Part shown: positions 35,255 through 44,534 of the stretch, in pieces
Layout: every line of letters begins with the position of its first letter
Numbering within the stretch: the stretch's first letter is position 1
Origin: Microscilla marina ATCC 23134
Lineage (GTDB): Bacteria; Bacteroidota; Bacteroidia; Cytophagales; Microscillaceae
NCBI RefSeq assembly: GCF_000169175.1
Contig: NZ_AAWS01000039.1
Span: forward strand, 28,334-92,333
Length of the DNA stretch: 64,000 nt
Direction: 5' to 3'
Made by a program: the position numbers and the translations under genes
The notes under the pieces: model-generated
Databases searched by the model: none
Told to the model about the DNA's origin: nothing
What the model saw: the letters and a program-made list of their open reading frames with translations, nothing else

Positions 35255-36250
35255 ATGAACAGTATACACACAACAAACGAGTTGCAGTTAAAAGACAACT
35301 CGCAAGCAGAGCAAAACAGAGTAAGAGTCATTTTTGAAGAACTAAAGGCTAGAGCAACGGCAGGGCAAGAGTTATCACCAATGGAGCAAGAGTTTTTTTG
35401 TAGAGCTGTCAATATTTCTCAGCTAAACGATGGAAATGCTGAAGATTACCCTTGTTGTAGTAGCTACATATTTAAGATGCTTTATCTGGCTTATGCGTAT
35501 GATTTGAGCGGAGGCAGTAGGTATTATAAGCCTGTTATGGGTAGAAAAGAAGAAGTACCTAGACATGAGGTAAATACTGATATAGCGTACCTCAAACAAG
35601 AGGCGGATGATTGGTTGCCAATCGTGGAGAAAGGCAATCATTCGGATCAAGACTTACAAGCAATGGCAAAAGAAGCTCGTTATGAACTCAAGCAACTCAA
35701 AAAATCAACTAAATATTTGTTAAGTGGGCATCGTTTACGGCAAGCCCAAATAAGAAGAATACTTCTTCAAACAAAGTTTTCTTATCTTGTGTGGCTGGAA
35801 ATCCAAGAAGATTCGTCACAAGATGATTTTATTTTGACTTTAGATGGTGTAGATATAGAAATAACGCCTGTCAGTTTTTTTCATATCATAGGTAGGCATT
35901 ATGCACTTCGAGACAAAGCTTATTACTCAGAAAAAAGTGGTCATAATGAAAGTTTTCATCCAAGAAATATCCACAAACGCCTCAAAACTATATTCCGTAA
36001 AATTGATGTCTCTGGTGTGTTGGCGGGAGAACCAATAGAAAGTATTGGTTTTAGGTATAAGGGGCAAGATTATCTTTGTTGGATAAAAAGTAAGCAAAAA
36101 CCTCCTGTATCAGGCAACACAGGTAATATAAGTTATAACAGGCTAGAAACCTTTTACCTAGTAGAAGACGCACAAGAATTACAAAAATTAGAAGATAACT
36201 ATATTTTGGGCGAGATTGACGACGAACTGTCAGTTTACGTTCCTTTGTAG
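35255..36250 (+). CDS. Unrecognised protein inside the defence-like region
   Basis: 331 residues, no family recognised. Helical N-terminus (NRVRVIFEELKARATAGQEL). A central basic segment (KQLKKSTKYLLSGHRLRQAQ) is followed by a beta-rich half with TLDGVDIEITPVSFFHIIGR and GHNESFHPRNIHKRLKTIFR. Several His/Arg/Lys clusters would suit nucleic-acid binding, but no nuclease motif is certain. It stands alone on the plus strand between the helicase-nuclease pair and the restriction operon, with its own terminator. Confidence 0.65.
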   Translation: MNSIHTTNELQLKDNSQAEQNRVRVIFEELKARATAGQELSPMEQEFFCRAVNISQLNDGNAEDYPCCSSYIFKMLYLAYAYDLSGGSRYYKPVMGRKEEVPRHEVNTDIAYLKQEADDWLPIVEKGNHSDQDLQAMAKEARYELKQLKKSTKYLLSGHRLRQAQIRRILLQTKFSYLVWLEIQEDSSQDDFILTLDGVDIEITPVSFFHIIGRHYALRDKAYYSEKSGHNESFHPRNIHKRLKTIFRKIDVSGVLAGEPIESIGFRYKGQDYLCWIKSKQKPPVSGNTGNISYNRLETFYLVEDAQELQKLEDNYILGEIDDELSVYVPL

Positions 36251-36273
36251 AAAATCCAGCGAAAAACAAGAGT

Positions 36274-36308
36274 AAAAAATGCCTGACAAAACAACTCAGG
36301 CATTTTTT
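36274..36308. terminator. Bidirectional terminator
   Basis: A perfect 13-bp stem: AAAAAATGCCTGA (36274-36286) with TCAGGCATTTTTT (36296-36308), 9-nt loop. A-run on one side and T-run on the other. It serves both the plus-strand gene ending at 36250 and the minus-strand operon ending at 36331. Confidence 0.9.
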
Positions 36309-36330
36309 ATTTTGCGTATAGCATAATACA

Positions 36331-36663
36331 TTATTTTCTACTACTCAACCTCTCCCTCAACTCCTCATAACGTTCCTTCAACAAGCCCTGCCTTTCTTTT
36401 TTAGTGAGCTTCACAATTTTACCTTCTTGGTCGCGCAGCTTGTAGGTCTTGATGACTGTTTTCTTGAAGCCGCTACCTTCACGGTCATAACGCACCAAGA
36501 AAATAGTGGTAGGGCTTTCAGGTTCAGGAATAAATTGCTTCAATAACTCAAAAACTGGCTTTGCTTCTTCTAGAGTGTTGAAGAATTTGTACAAAAAAAA
36601 CTTACTTTCTTCTACCTCTAAATAAACATCATAAGAGGTATCATTAGCATTTACTTCTTTCAT
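36331..36663 (-). CDS. Small protein downstream of the type III restriction gene
   Basis: 110 residues (YDVYLEVEESKFFLYKFFNT; PTTIFLVRYDREGSGFKKTV; LLKERYEELRERL). An N-terminal alpha/beta segment is followed by a basic helix. No family recognised. It is the last gene of the minus-strand operon mod, GIY-YIG, res, this gene, with 124 bp after res. It could be an accessory to the restriction system, but nothing in the sequence proves this. Confidence 0.6.
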   Translation of the reverse strand: MKEVNANDTSYDVYLEVEESKFFLYKFFNTLEEAKPVFELLKQFIPEPESPTTIFLVRYDREGSGFKKTVIKTYKLRDQEGKIVKLTKKERQGLLKERYEELRERLSSRK

Positions 36664-36787
36664 CGATAACTTTGTTTACAAACTAGTTGAACTTGCTTGG
36701 ATAGCGCTGATACAGGTTTTCAAACCTTCCTGGTCGGGTCGTTTATGGGGACACAAGCAACGGCAGAGAAGAGCCATCGACCATCGA

Positions 36788-39700
36788 CTAAAACTCCTCA
36801 TTCTCCAACACATCCCCCTTAGGCAACCACCACCTTACAGGCGCTTGGTCGGTTACTTGGCGGTAGTCTATGCCCAGCGCCTCGAAATACTTTTCGGCGC
36901 AGGTAATTTTGTGTTTTTCGTGCTCAAAGCGCAGCGCCTCCTTGTCGAGCGTGCCCTTGGTTTCGCGCACCAGCTCAAGGTAGCGGTCGCCGTTGTCGGC
37001 TTCCCTTATCACTCCCCAATCGGGGTTGTAGTTGCCCAGTATTTTGGGCAGGCTAATCTTAAAACGGTTCGGAAACTTAAAGTACACCAATATTTTGTCT
37101 TCGGGTATCAGGCGGTTGTTTACAAAACGACGCTCTACCTCCGAGTCTATTTGCACCTTGCTATAGAGCGACTTTTCGCCCCCGTAGATCAACTCCTTTT
37201 GCACCTTGCGGTCAGCGGCAGGAAAAAACACCTCCATTTGTTCGTCAAACACTTCGGGCTCTAGTTCCTCTTTCACCTCAAGCCTGATAGAATGAGCCAC
37301 ATGCTTGCGCAATATTTTGCTGATTACCTCAATAAAAATAGAGGCAAAGGTTTCGGGGTTTTGGATAAAAGCCTTTTGCTGATAAGAGGCAATGCCTTGA
37401 AAAATGGCGTTGATCGTTTTGCGGGTCAAGTGGGTAGCTTCGGCGGCGCGTTCTATCAGGTTAAACACAGGAAAACTAGCTTCTACTACTTTCTCACTTT
37501 TGAGTTTGAGCGCTTTGCCCACCACATACAGGCTTTGGCGAAAGGGGATTTCTTGGGTTACCTCTTTGCCGCTCTTAAACTGCACAAAAGGGTCATAAGC
37601 ATCGCGGTCTATTTCTACCACCTCAAAACCCGTAAACACGTTTTCTTCTAGGCTATATTTGCTGTAAAACGATTTTTTGAGGGCATGGTCTAGGGTAACA
37701 CCCTCTGCCACCTTCACTTCTTCTCTGACATGCCTTTGGCTATTTTGCAACAGGGTAAAATTGAGTATTGCCTTGTTTTTTGCTGTAAACTCCTTGATAG
37801 AAATATTGAGCTCGGCAATGTCGAGTTTGCCCTTGCTGGCGTTGATCTGCACCTCAGGAAACGAAGTTTTGTCTAGGCGCTCAATACAATTGGCAATCAA
37901 AGCCTCCGAGTCTAGTGCAATGCTGTAGTTTACTTCCTTTGTGAGCTTTTGCCAAAACCGCTTGAACTCGGCAAGGGCAAACAATTGTTTGTTGAGCTTT
38001 ACATCGCCTGTTTTGGCATTGGTAGGGCGGGGCGGACGTCCTCCAGTTTTGCCGCCATCATATTCTTTTTGCAAGTTTTCTACATAGTCCTTATAAGTAT
38101 CGTTTGCCACTACCGTCAAAATATTTTGTTCGGGTTTGTCTTCTATGCGTTCCCCGCTTTGGTTGACACACAAACGCAGCCCTCGCCCAATCTCTTGGCG
38201 TTTTTTGATGTTTGATACCGATTGGTTGAGCGTGCAAATCTGAAAAACATTGGGGTTGTCCCAGCCTTCGCGCAAAGCAGAGTGGGCAAAAATAAAAGCT
38301 ACAGGTGTGCCTTGGTTGCCTTTGGCAAAAGTGAGCAAACGCTCTTTGTCTTTCATAATGAGTTCATAGGCGGCTTTTTCGGCTTTGCGTTCGTCGGCTT
38401 TGCTTGCCTCTTTGTCTACATAAATGGTTTGCCCCTTCTTTTTATAAGAGGCAAAGTAAGACCCTTGCACCTCGGCGGCGCTGTATTGCCCAAAAAAAGC
38501 ATCGTCTTTGCGCAGCGCCTCATATTCTTGAGCAAACAAGGTTTTGATGATGCCTTCGGGCTGTGCTTCGTTGCCTAAGTAGTTTGCCACCCGATCTATA
38601 AAAAAGAGTGACAATACCTTGATTTGGCTTTTCAGCAATTTCTTTTGTAGCCTAAAGTGCTCGCGAAGGGTTTCGCGGATTTGCCGCCTAAAAATAGTGG
38701 GTTTGGCTCGTTCTAGAGTTTGGGTAGTCAGCAATTCGCCATTTTCAAAATAGATGGCTTCTTGCCCTTCTTCGGCAATGATGTTTTCTATCACATAGCC
38801 CTCTGCGTAGTCTTTGTTTTGGGTAATGGCATACAAGTCTTGCCCTTGGTACACATTGCGTTCTTCTACCGCCTTTTTGCCCTTGTTTGCCACCACCACT
38901 TTTATTTTTGCAAATATGCGACCTCCTTTTTCGCTATCTGCCCCTAACAACACCAGCTCATTGTTGAGCGCACTAGAGGGCAAATCTACCCCCACTACTT
39001 GTATTTTCTTCACCAGGTTTTGGTAAGCCGCTTGGGCGGGAGAAAGTTTGTAAATGAGGTTTTGGTAAAAGCGGTGGGTGGCACTATAGCGCAAGCCAAA
39101 CACAGGTTGCAGGGTGCGAATGGCACTTTTGGCAAGGTCGGTATTGTCTACGCTCTGGGGTTCGTCTATAATCAATACTGGCTTTACCGCTTGTATGTAT
39201 TCGTAGGGCTTTTTTTCTCCCGCCAGTTTTTCTGTGCCCTTATAAATATTGTTGGTTTTTTTGTTGAAGGCGGCTATAGTCATGAGTAATATTTGGGGCA
39301 AGGGGCTTTCGCCAAAATCACGCAAAGCGCTCACCTTATCGCCGCTGTATTGCACCAATTGTATACCCGTGCCCCCGTGCAAGGTGCGCAAATCGTCACG
39401 CATTGCCCTATGGGCGCTCAATACGCCTTGGTAAATAGCTACGCTGGGTACCACAATGATAAATTTATGAAAACCCAACTCTTGATAAAGCCGATAAATA
39501 GTGCGCAAATACACATAGGTTTTACCCGTGCCCGTTTCCATCTCAATCGAAAAGCTCGGAAAGCGCCAAACATCACTGCTTACCCCTTTGAGCATTTGCC
39601 CGTCGTCGTGGTGGGCATAATCGCCCATAGGCAAATCGTTTTTTTCTTGCACCAACTCCATCGGAATGTCAAAAAAGTGGTTGTTGCCCAATTCTTTTGT

Positions 39701-39850
39701 ATAAGGGTTGCACACCATCGCTCCTTGTTGTTGCAAATGAGTTTGCTCTTTTGCCAAGGCATTTTTCTTGGGCAAGTCCTCAAAAAGCGCCATAACACTC
39801 TCAATGGCATCGAGCTGGTATTGGTGGTGATGGTTAAATTTAAACTTCAT
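36788..39850 (-). CDS. res: Type III restriction enzyme, Res subunit
   Basis: 1020 residues. SF2 helicase motor: Walker A METGTGKTYVYL (about 104-115), motif II LIIDEPQSVD, and late motif FAHSALREGWDNPNVFQICT ... IKKRQEIGRGLRL. The C-terminal nuclease domain has WGVIREADNGDRYLELVRET followed by K, the PD-(D/E)XK core of Res subunits. Res uses ATP to translocate or switch after Mod recognises an asymmetric site, and cleaves about 25-27 bp away when two sites are opposed. Length and motif order are complete, so it is probably functional. It is in one operon with mod, separated by a GIY-YIG gene. Confidence 0.93.
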   Translation of the reverse strand: MKFKFNHHHQYQLDAIESVMALFEDLPKKNALAKEQTHLQQQGAMVCNPYTKELGNNHFFDIPMELVQEKNDLPMGDYAHHDDGQMLKGVSSDVWRFPSFSIEMETGTGKTYVYLRTIYRLYQELGFHKFIIVVPSVAIYQGVLSAHRAMRDDLRTLHGGTGIQLVQYSGDKVSALRDFGESPLPQILLMTIAAFNKKTNNIYKGTEKLAGEKKPYEYIQAVKPVLIIDEPQSVDNTDLAKSAIRTLQPVFGLRYSATHRFYQNLIYKLSPAQAAYQNLVKKIQVVGVDLPSSALNNELVLLGADSEKGGRIFAKIKVVVANKGKKAVEERNVYQGQDLYAITQNKDYAEGYVIENIIAEEGQEAIYFENGELLTTQTLERAKPTIFRRQIRETLREHFRLQKKLLKSQIKVLSLFFIDRVANYLGNEAQPEGIIKTLFAQEYEALRKDDAFFGQYSAAEVQGSYFASYKKKGQTIYVDKEASKADERKAEKAAYELIMKDKERLLTFAKGNQGTPVAFIFAHSALREGWDNPNVFQICTLNQSVSNIKKRQEIGRGLRLCVNQSGERIEDKPEQNILTVVANDTYKDYVENLQKEYDGGKTGGRPPRPTNAKTGDVKLNKQLFALAEFKRFWQKLTKEVNYSIALDSEALIANCIERLDKTSFPEVQINASKGKLDIAELNISIKEFTAKNKAILNFTLLQNSQRHVREEVKVAEGVTLDHALKKSFYSKYSLEENVFTGFEVVEIDRDAYDPFVQFKSGKEVTQEIPFRQSLYVVGKALKLKSEKVVEASFPVFNLIERAAEATHLTRKTINAIFQGIASYQQKAFIQNPETFASIFIEVISKILRKHVAHSIRLEVKEELEPEVFDEQMEVFFPAADRKVQKELIYGGEKSLYSKVQIDSEVERRFVNNRLIPEDKILVYFKFPNRFKISLPKILGNYNPDWGVIREADNGDRYLELVRETKGTLDKEALRFEHEKHKITCAEKYFEALGIDYRQVTDQAPVRWWLPKGDVLENEEF

Positions 39851-39889
39851 TGTTTTTATCCAATTGGTATTGCCTAGTGCGTTTTTTTG

Positions 39890-40636
39890 TCAATAACTAT
39901 ATTTCACTGGGTTCGATGCCCCTCGTTTTCTGTATTTGGCAGGTACTTGTTTGTTAAAATACAGTTTTTTGATGCTTGGTTCAGCTTCTCTGCCCTCAAA
40001 AGCAATGCGCATGCTTTTGTCACCGTCGCGGTGGTATTCATACCATCGTTGGGGCACAAACACCCCCACAACCAAGCCCTTGTAATTGGCAAGTACTACT
40101 TCAGCTTTTTCTGCCCTTGCTTGCGACATTCGCCAAGCCTTGCGCGTGGCTTCATAAATACTTACTTCTTCGTTGGCGCTCACGTTGATATTAATAAAAA
40201 TGAGCTTGTGTTTCACCTCTACCTCTTGTACCGAATACCTTTGCTCAATCTCGGAGGCGTGCATGGGACCAAAGTCGTTGCTACCTGTGCCGCCCATAAT
40301 GTTGGTGAGCCCTGGAATGGCATCAATCAAACAAGCTTCTACCTCACACGCAGTTGAATCGTCCATCCCGTGGCGATGGATGACGTGAATCACCTCTAAA
40401 CCCGCATTTCTTACTGCTCTTATGCGCGACAGCTTCAGGTCTGGCTTTTTGTTTTCATCGTCATCGTCTTTTGGGTCATCTTCTGCTTCAAGGGCTTGTG
40501 CAGCCCTGGCATGGTCAAACACCCTATTACCTTTGCCCTTGCCTATGTAAAAAGTTTCTCCGTTTCGAGGATCAATCAAACGGTACACATAATAATTGAG
40601 CTTGTCAATTACTTCTGGCGAGAATTTGTTCATCAT
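39890..40636 (-). CDS. GIY-YIG (LEM-3-like) domain protein
   Basis: 248 residues. The N-terminal GIY-YIG-type core reads YYVYRLIDPRNGETFYIGKG, then KGNRVFDHAR, with a charged Asp/Glu-rich insert (EDDPKDDDDENKK) and a later Glu in STACEVEACLIDAIPG, as in LEM-3-like nucleases. The C-terminal half (KHKLIFININ ... LVVGVFVPQRWYEYHRDG) is an alpha/beta domain often fused to this family. It lies between mod and res in the same direction. It may add a nicking or cleavage activity to the restriction operon; this is inference. Confidence 0.85.
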   Translation of the reverse strand: MMNKFSPEVIDKLNYYVYRLIDPRNGETFYIGKGKGNRVFDHARAAQALEAEDDPKDDDDENKKPDLKLSRIRAVRNAGLEVIHVIHRHGMDDSTACEVEACLIDAIPGLTNIMGGTGSNDFGPMHASEIEQRYSVQEVEVKHKLIFININVSANEEVSIYEATRKAWRMSQARAEKAEVVLANYKGLVVGVFVPQRWYEYHRDGDKSMRIAFEGREAEPSIKKLYFNKQVPAKYRKRGASNPVKYSY

Positions 40637-40761
40637 ATTGTTTGTGTTTTATAGTCAATAGTGGCTGACGCATTTTGTAAAGTCGCCAACAAGTAATTAA
40701 TCAAAGGGAGTGTTGTATTAGCCTACCAATTCCCAGCTACCCACTTGTTGCTTGTAGCTAA

Positions 40762-40775
40762 TAGCTTGAGGCTGC
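40762..40775. repeat. Dispersed intergenic word TAGCTTGAGGCTGC
   Basis: The same 14-mer recurs at 43025-43038, and both gaps also carry nearby tandem words (ctcccaactcccaact; gtcaatggtcaacagtcga). Similar agcttgaagctaa words occur near 16.58 kb. These look like members of a degenerate intergenic repeat family around genes of the restriction operon. Confidence 0.4.
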
Positions 40776-40808
40776 AAAAGCTCCCAACTCCCAACTATGG
40801 ACTATTGA

Positions 40809-42860
40809 CTAAATCGTCTCAATCAAACCCGCGTCGCTAAATTGTAGCTTGATTTGGTCGCTAATGGCTTCGCCTCGGCAAATAAAAGTATGTTCCACTA
40901 CTTGCCTCAATTGTTGGGCAGTGTTGGGGTGCATTTGCTCGTCGAGGCACACCAACACGCCTTTGCCACTTGCAGGGTCGGTCACTTGCCACACTGTGTT
41001 TTTATCAAATTGGGCGGCGTGCATTGTGGGCAAATCTAGAGTAAAACCCTTTTGCAAAAGTATTTCGGCAATGATGTTTTCTTTGCTAAAGCTCGCTTCG
41101 AGGCGAGTGTCAGCGGCTTCTTCAAATGCCAAGCCCAATTGTTGGGCGTCGGGCGTGCCTTGGGGGGCTTGCCATTCTTTAAAGTTAGATTGGGCAAGCT
41201 GAAAAGCCTTGAAACCCAAATCGGTTTGGGCAATGTGGGCTATTTTTTGGCGGCAATCTTCTATGGCAGTGCTTTGTTGGGCTAGCTTGTCTTCTAGCTT
41301 TTGCAAGGCTTTGGGTTTGGTGGCGTTGGCGTCGTTGTCAAACAAGGTCAAGTCTATGTTTTGCTCTGCCACTAATTGGTCTTTCTCATTTTTGAGCATT
41401 TGCAAGTCGTCCTCTAGCTGCATCACCTCCGCCTCTAGGCTGTTTTGTTCGGTTTGTATCTTTTCTATCACCTTGCGAATGCGGTCTTTGCTGATTTGGG
41501 CAATGTGTTCGTAACCTGCCTTGCGTGCTTCACTCTTGGGCGGCGTTTCTTCTTCTAGTTGTACTAAGATAAATTTGCGATTGCCGCCATCTTCTTTGTT
41601 CAACTCCGTGACGGCTTGGGCAGTGGTGGCAGAACCTGCGAAGAAGTCGAGGATGATGTCCTGAGATGTAGTAGCTTGTTTAATTAAAGTTTGAATTAAT
41701 TTTACTGGTTTGGGAAAGTTAAATATTTTCCCGCCCATAACTTCTGCGATATCTCTTGTGCCATTTGTAGTAAATCCCACATTATCTGATTCAAGCCAAG
41801 TTGAAAATCCTGTCACAGTCTGATTTAAGTTGCTTAGGAATTTCTTTTCTCTAGGTCTACCTGTCACCTTTTTTGGAAAAAGAATCCGTCCCTCTTCAAT
41901 CATTTTTAAAACATTCTCCTTGGACTTAGACCACCCCCGGTTAGGGTTAGGGGGATAAGATAAGTTCGTTTTGGGATCTACAATATCATAGTGTAAATTA
42001 GGGCGCTGATCTTTAGTTGCTAAACCAGATAAATCTATACTTGCCCAAGGACCTCTTGGATCATTGTCAGGGTTTTTATATTTAGAAAGATCTATTGATT
42101 TACCCAGAAATTTTGTGTTTTCAGATTTTGAGTATAACAGTAAATATTCATGATCAGATGATACATTACTTTGGTTTCTATTATCTGCATTTTGTCGTCT
42201 TTTCCAAAGTAGTATACCCATAAAATTCTCCTCCCCAAAAATCTCATTCATCAAAGCCCTTAAATTATGTACTTCATGATCATCGATAGAAACGAAAATA
42301 GCCCCGTCGTCTTTGAGCAAAGATTTCGCAATTTTGAGGCGTGGGTACATAAAATTGAGCCAAGTAGCGTGAAACCTCCCCGAATCTTTTTTGTTAGAAT
42401 GCAGGTTTTTGCCCGCCTTGTCTATGTAGTGGCTTAGGTTGTCTCTAAAATCATCTTCATACACAAAATCATTTCCTGTATTGTAGGGCGGGTCAATGTA
42501 AATCATCTTTATTTTACCCAAATAAGACTTTTGCAGGGTTTTGAGCACCTCAAGGTTGTCGCCTTGTATAAACAAGTTTTGGCTGCTTGCCTCGTTTACT
42601 CCTTCGCCCACCAAAGGACGGAGCGTGCCCTTGGTGCGTGCCATTGCCAGTTTGCGGGCTTGGCTTTTGCCTGTCCAGTTGAGCCCCCAAGGTTCGGCTT
42701 TTTCTTCGTCGTCAAGGGTTTGGTCACCGAAGAGCTCGCGCAAAAGCTCAAAATCAATTTTGCCATCTTTTATCACTTCAGGCGCTAGTTGCTTGAGCCC
42801 TTCTATCAAGGGTTGGTTGCCCAAACCGTGCGCCTCTAATGGCATCTTGCTGATTCCCAT
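40809..42860 (-). CDS. mod: Type III DNA methyltransferase, Mod subunit
   Basis: 683 residues. Beta-class order: DPPYNTGNDFVYEDDF (motif IV, DPPY 123-126) precedes the SAM-binding motif IILDFFAGSATTAQAVTELN. Between them lies the target recognition domain. After the methylase core there is a coiled coil (LEAEVMQLEDDLQMLKNEKD) and a C-terminal domain. Mod methylates adenine N6 on one strand of an asymmetric site and specifies the target of Res. The TRD-coding segment (about 41690-42240) is visibly more AT-rich than its flanks, suggesting exchange of specificity by recombination. First gene of the operon. Confidence 0.93.
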   Translation of the reverse strand: MGISKMPLEAHGLGNQPLIEGLKQLAPEVIKDGKIDFELLRELFGDQTLDDEEKAEPWGLNWTGKSQARKLAMARTKGTLRPLVGEGVNEASSQNLFIQGDNLEVLKTLQKSYLGKIKMIYIDPPYNTGNDFVYEDDFRDNLSHYIDKAGKNLHSNKKDSGRFHATWLNFMYPRLKIAKSLLKDDGAIFVSIDDHEVHNLRALMNEIFGEENFMGILLWKRRQNADNRNQSNVSSDHEYLLLYSKSENTKFLGKSIDLSKYKNPDNDPRGPWASIDLSGLATKDQRPNLHYDIVDPKTNLSYPPNPNRGWSKSKENVLKMIEEGRILFPKKVTGRPREKKFLSNLNQTVTGFSTWLESDNVGFTTNGTRDIAEVMGGKIFNFPKPVKLIQTLIKQATTSQDIILDFFAGSATTAQAVTELNKEDGGNRKFILVQLEEETPPKSEARKAGYEHIAQISKDRIRKVIEKIQTEQNSLEAEVMQLEDDLQMLKNEKDQLVAEQNIDLTLFDNDANATKPKALQKLEDKLAQQSTAIEDCRQKIAHIAQTDLGFKAFQLAQSNFKEWQAPQGTPDAQQLGLAFEEAADTRLEASFSKENIIAEILLQKGFTLDLPTMHAAQFDKNTVWQVTDPASGKGVLVCLDEQMHPNTAQQLRQVVEHTFICRGEAISDQIKLQFSDAGLIETI

Positions 42861-43432
42861 ATTTGTGTGTATATCTGTCTAAGTTTGCGTAACATGTGTG
42901 TAAGTTATCCTTGGTTCGGATTTAATCGGTAAGTTGATAAAATGAGTGGAGATTTGAAAGTTTTGGGTGAGGAAAGTTAATAGTTAGGAGCTTTTACAGT
43001 TTCAAGCTATTAGCCTTTAGCCATTAGCTTGAGGCTGCTTTACAAGCAACTAGCCAAGCGTATAGTGCCTTGATTTTTAATTGTTTATAAAGTCGGGAGT
43101 GGAGTTGGCGCGTTTTAGTCCACCGTCAATGGTCAACAGTCGAGGGTGGCTGATGCGTGTGGTTGAGCTATTGCTTACCAAGCCCCTTTTTTTATGTTTG
43201 CTATGTGTGCATGGGGAGATGATACCTGAGGTTACAATTTTTATTAATCGAAATATGTCGCAATGCTTACTATTACTGCATTTTTATTTCCTCTCTAATA
43301 TCTATATAAATAGGCGCATTTTGAGGCTTTTGCAAGGTTAATTTATGAGTTTTATTTGATGGTTGCTGCCATAACGTTTACTTTTGACTTGTTACACAAT
43401 TTATTGAATGTTCTACTAAATCCTTAAAACCA
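42861..43432. other. 572-bp gap with intergenic repeats
   Basis: No convincing gene; a short frame at 43081-43341 lacks protein-like composition. It contains the dispersed 14-mer at 43025-43038 and a group of related agcttta/ttagcc words around 43000-43040. The right end holds the promoter of the YaaC-like operon. Confidence 0.45.
43355..43386 (+). promoter_or_regulatory. Bacteroidota promoter of the YaaC/HExxH operon
   Basis: TTTG at 43355-43358, a 20-nt spacer, then TACTTTTG at 43379-43386: a full consensus match. The predicted start is near 43392, 41 bp before the ATG. Confidence 0.65.
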
Positions 43433-44530
43433 ATGACTTCTCCCCCTATTTCAGATACCCATGAAGTAGCAGAAAAAGACTATCATGCAGTTCGTTATTT
43501 TCAGTTTGGTAACAAGCCCGATGCAAGCTACATCCTTACTTCTGACCCCTTAAGTTATCTCAAAGCTTGGTTTGACAATCGTATTAGTCAAGAAGCAGAA
43601 GAGAGCAAAAAACAACCACTAAAAAAAGCCAAGTACTTTGTAAACCTTTCCCAAGAGTTTTATACGGCTTTTCTTGCAGTAAAAATGCCCTCAAAAGGAG
43701 TACTTCTTTACTATTCATTTCTCAATTTAGTAAAAGCCTACCTGTCTGCCAATGGTAGAGAAATGGAAACTACAGAACAGGAACATCATGGTTTATCTTT
43801 GAATAGCAATGGTAATGGTCTTAAGCTGGCAAAATCAAGTGGGCAAGGCAATGGTACACTCATATTCCAAACATTTGCAGAATTGCTGGAACAGCCAGTG
43901 CATTCGTCAGCAGGAGATATTCTTATTGATGATATTCTTCAGTCATTGATTGAGATTCATGGTTTAGGAGCTTCTCTTGATAGTTGGCAAGGCAAACCCA
44001 AATATTTACCCATTGATTTGCATATTATGTGTAAAAACAGAAAACAACTTTACTATGAATTATCTTATGATAAAAAACAGGACAAGCGTTTAGATACTAC
44101 AAAACTCAAATCTGTTTCCGAAATCATCAAGAATGAAGAATTAGGTAGACAAAATAACAAATCTTATTACAAATCAATCAAGTTCTTCGATTATAACAAT
44201 GATGATCAAGGTTGGAAAGATGCTTATCAAAACATAGTAAAAGAAGTTAATAACCTTAATATCACTACTTTGCTCACCCGTGGTGGTTACCGTTATTACC
44301 TTTACTTAGGCACACCAAGGCTTCATAGGTTATGCAATACCCTGGCATTTGCTTTCTATATTGGGAGCGTTGCCCGCTACCGCCCAACCCTCAACGAAAC
44401 AATGCTAAGAGGTAAACACAGAGCCATCATAGAAGAAGCTGTCAATGCTTGCCCCAAACAGTTTTTTTATCATTTGGCAGGTCATATCACCCAAGAAGTT
44501 TATGTAGTACCTATGACAAAACTTGATTAA
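43433..44530 (+). CDS. YaaC-like protein
   Basis: 365 residues resembling the YaaC family: DPLSYLKAWFDNRISQEAEE, then KAKYFVNLSQEFYTAFLAVK and VLLYYSFLNLVKAYLSANG in the N-terminal third, and a conserved C-terminal end RLCNTLAFAFYIGSVARYRP ... FFYHLAGHITQEVYVVP. Mostly helical, soluble. The family has no established biochemical role. It is the first gene of a two-gene unit with an HExxH protein 4 bp downstream, next to the type III restriction operon but on the opposite strand, which suggests a separate accessory or defence module. Confidence 0.75.
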   Translation: MTSPPISDTHEVAEKDYHAVRYFQFGNKPDASYILTSDPLSYLKAWFDNRISQEAEESKKQPLKKAKYFVNLSQEFYTAFLAVKMPSKGVLLYYSFLNLVKAYLSANGREMETTEQEHHGLSLNSNGNGLKLAKSSGQGNGTLIFQTFAELLEQPVHSSAGDILIDDILQSLIEIHGLGASLDSWQGKPKYLPIDLHIMCKNRKQLYYELSYDKKQDKRLDTTKLKSVSEIIKNEELGRQNNKSYYKSIKFFDYNNDDQGWKDAYQNIVKEVNNLNITTLLTRGGYRYYLYLGTPRLHRLCNTLAFAFYIGSVARYRPTLNETMLRGKHRAIIEEAVNACPKQFFYHLAGHITQEVYVVPMTKLD

Positions 44531-44534
44531 ATAG

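Noticed and set aside
43081..43341. 86-codon frame before the YaaC-like operon
   Set aside because: Covers repeats, Leu/Cys-rich random-looking sequence; no homology recognised.
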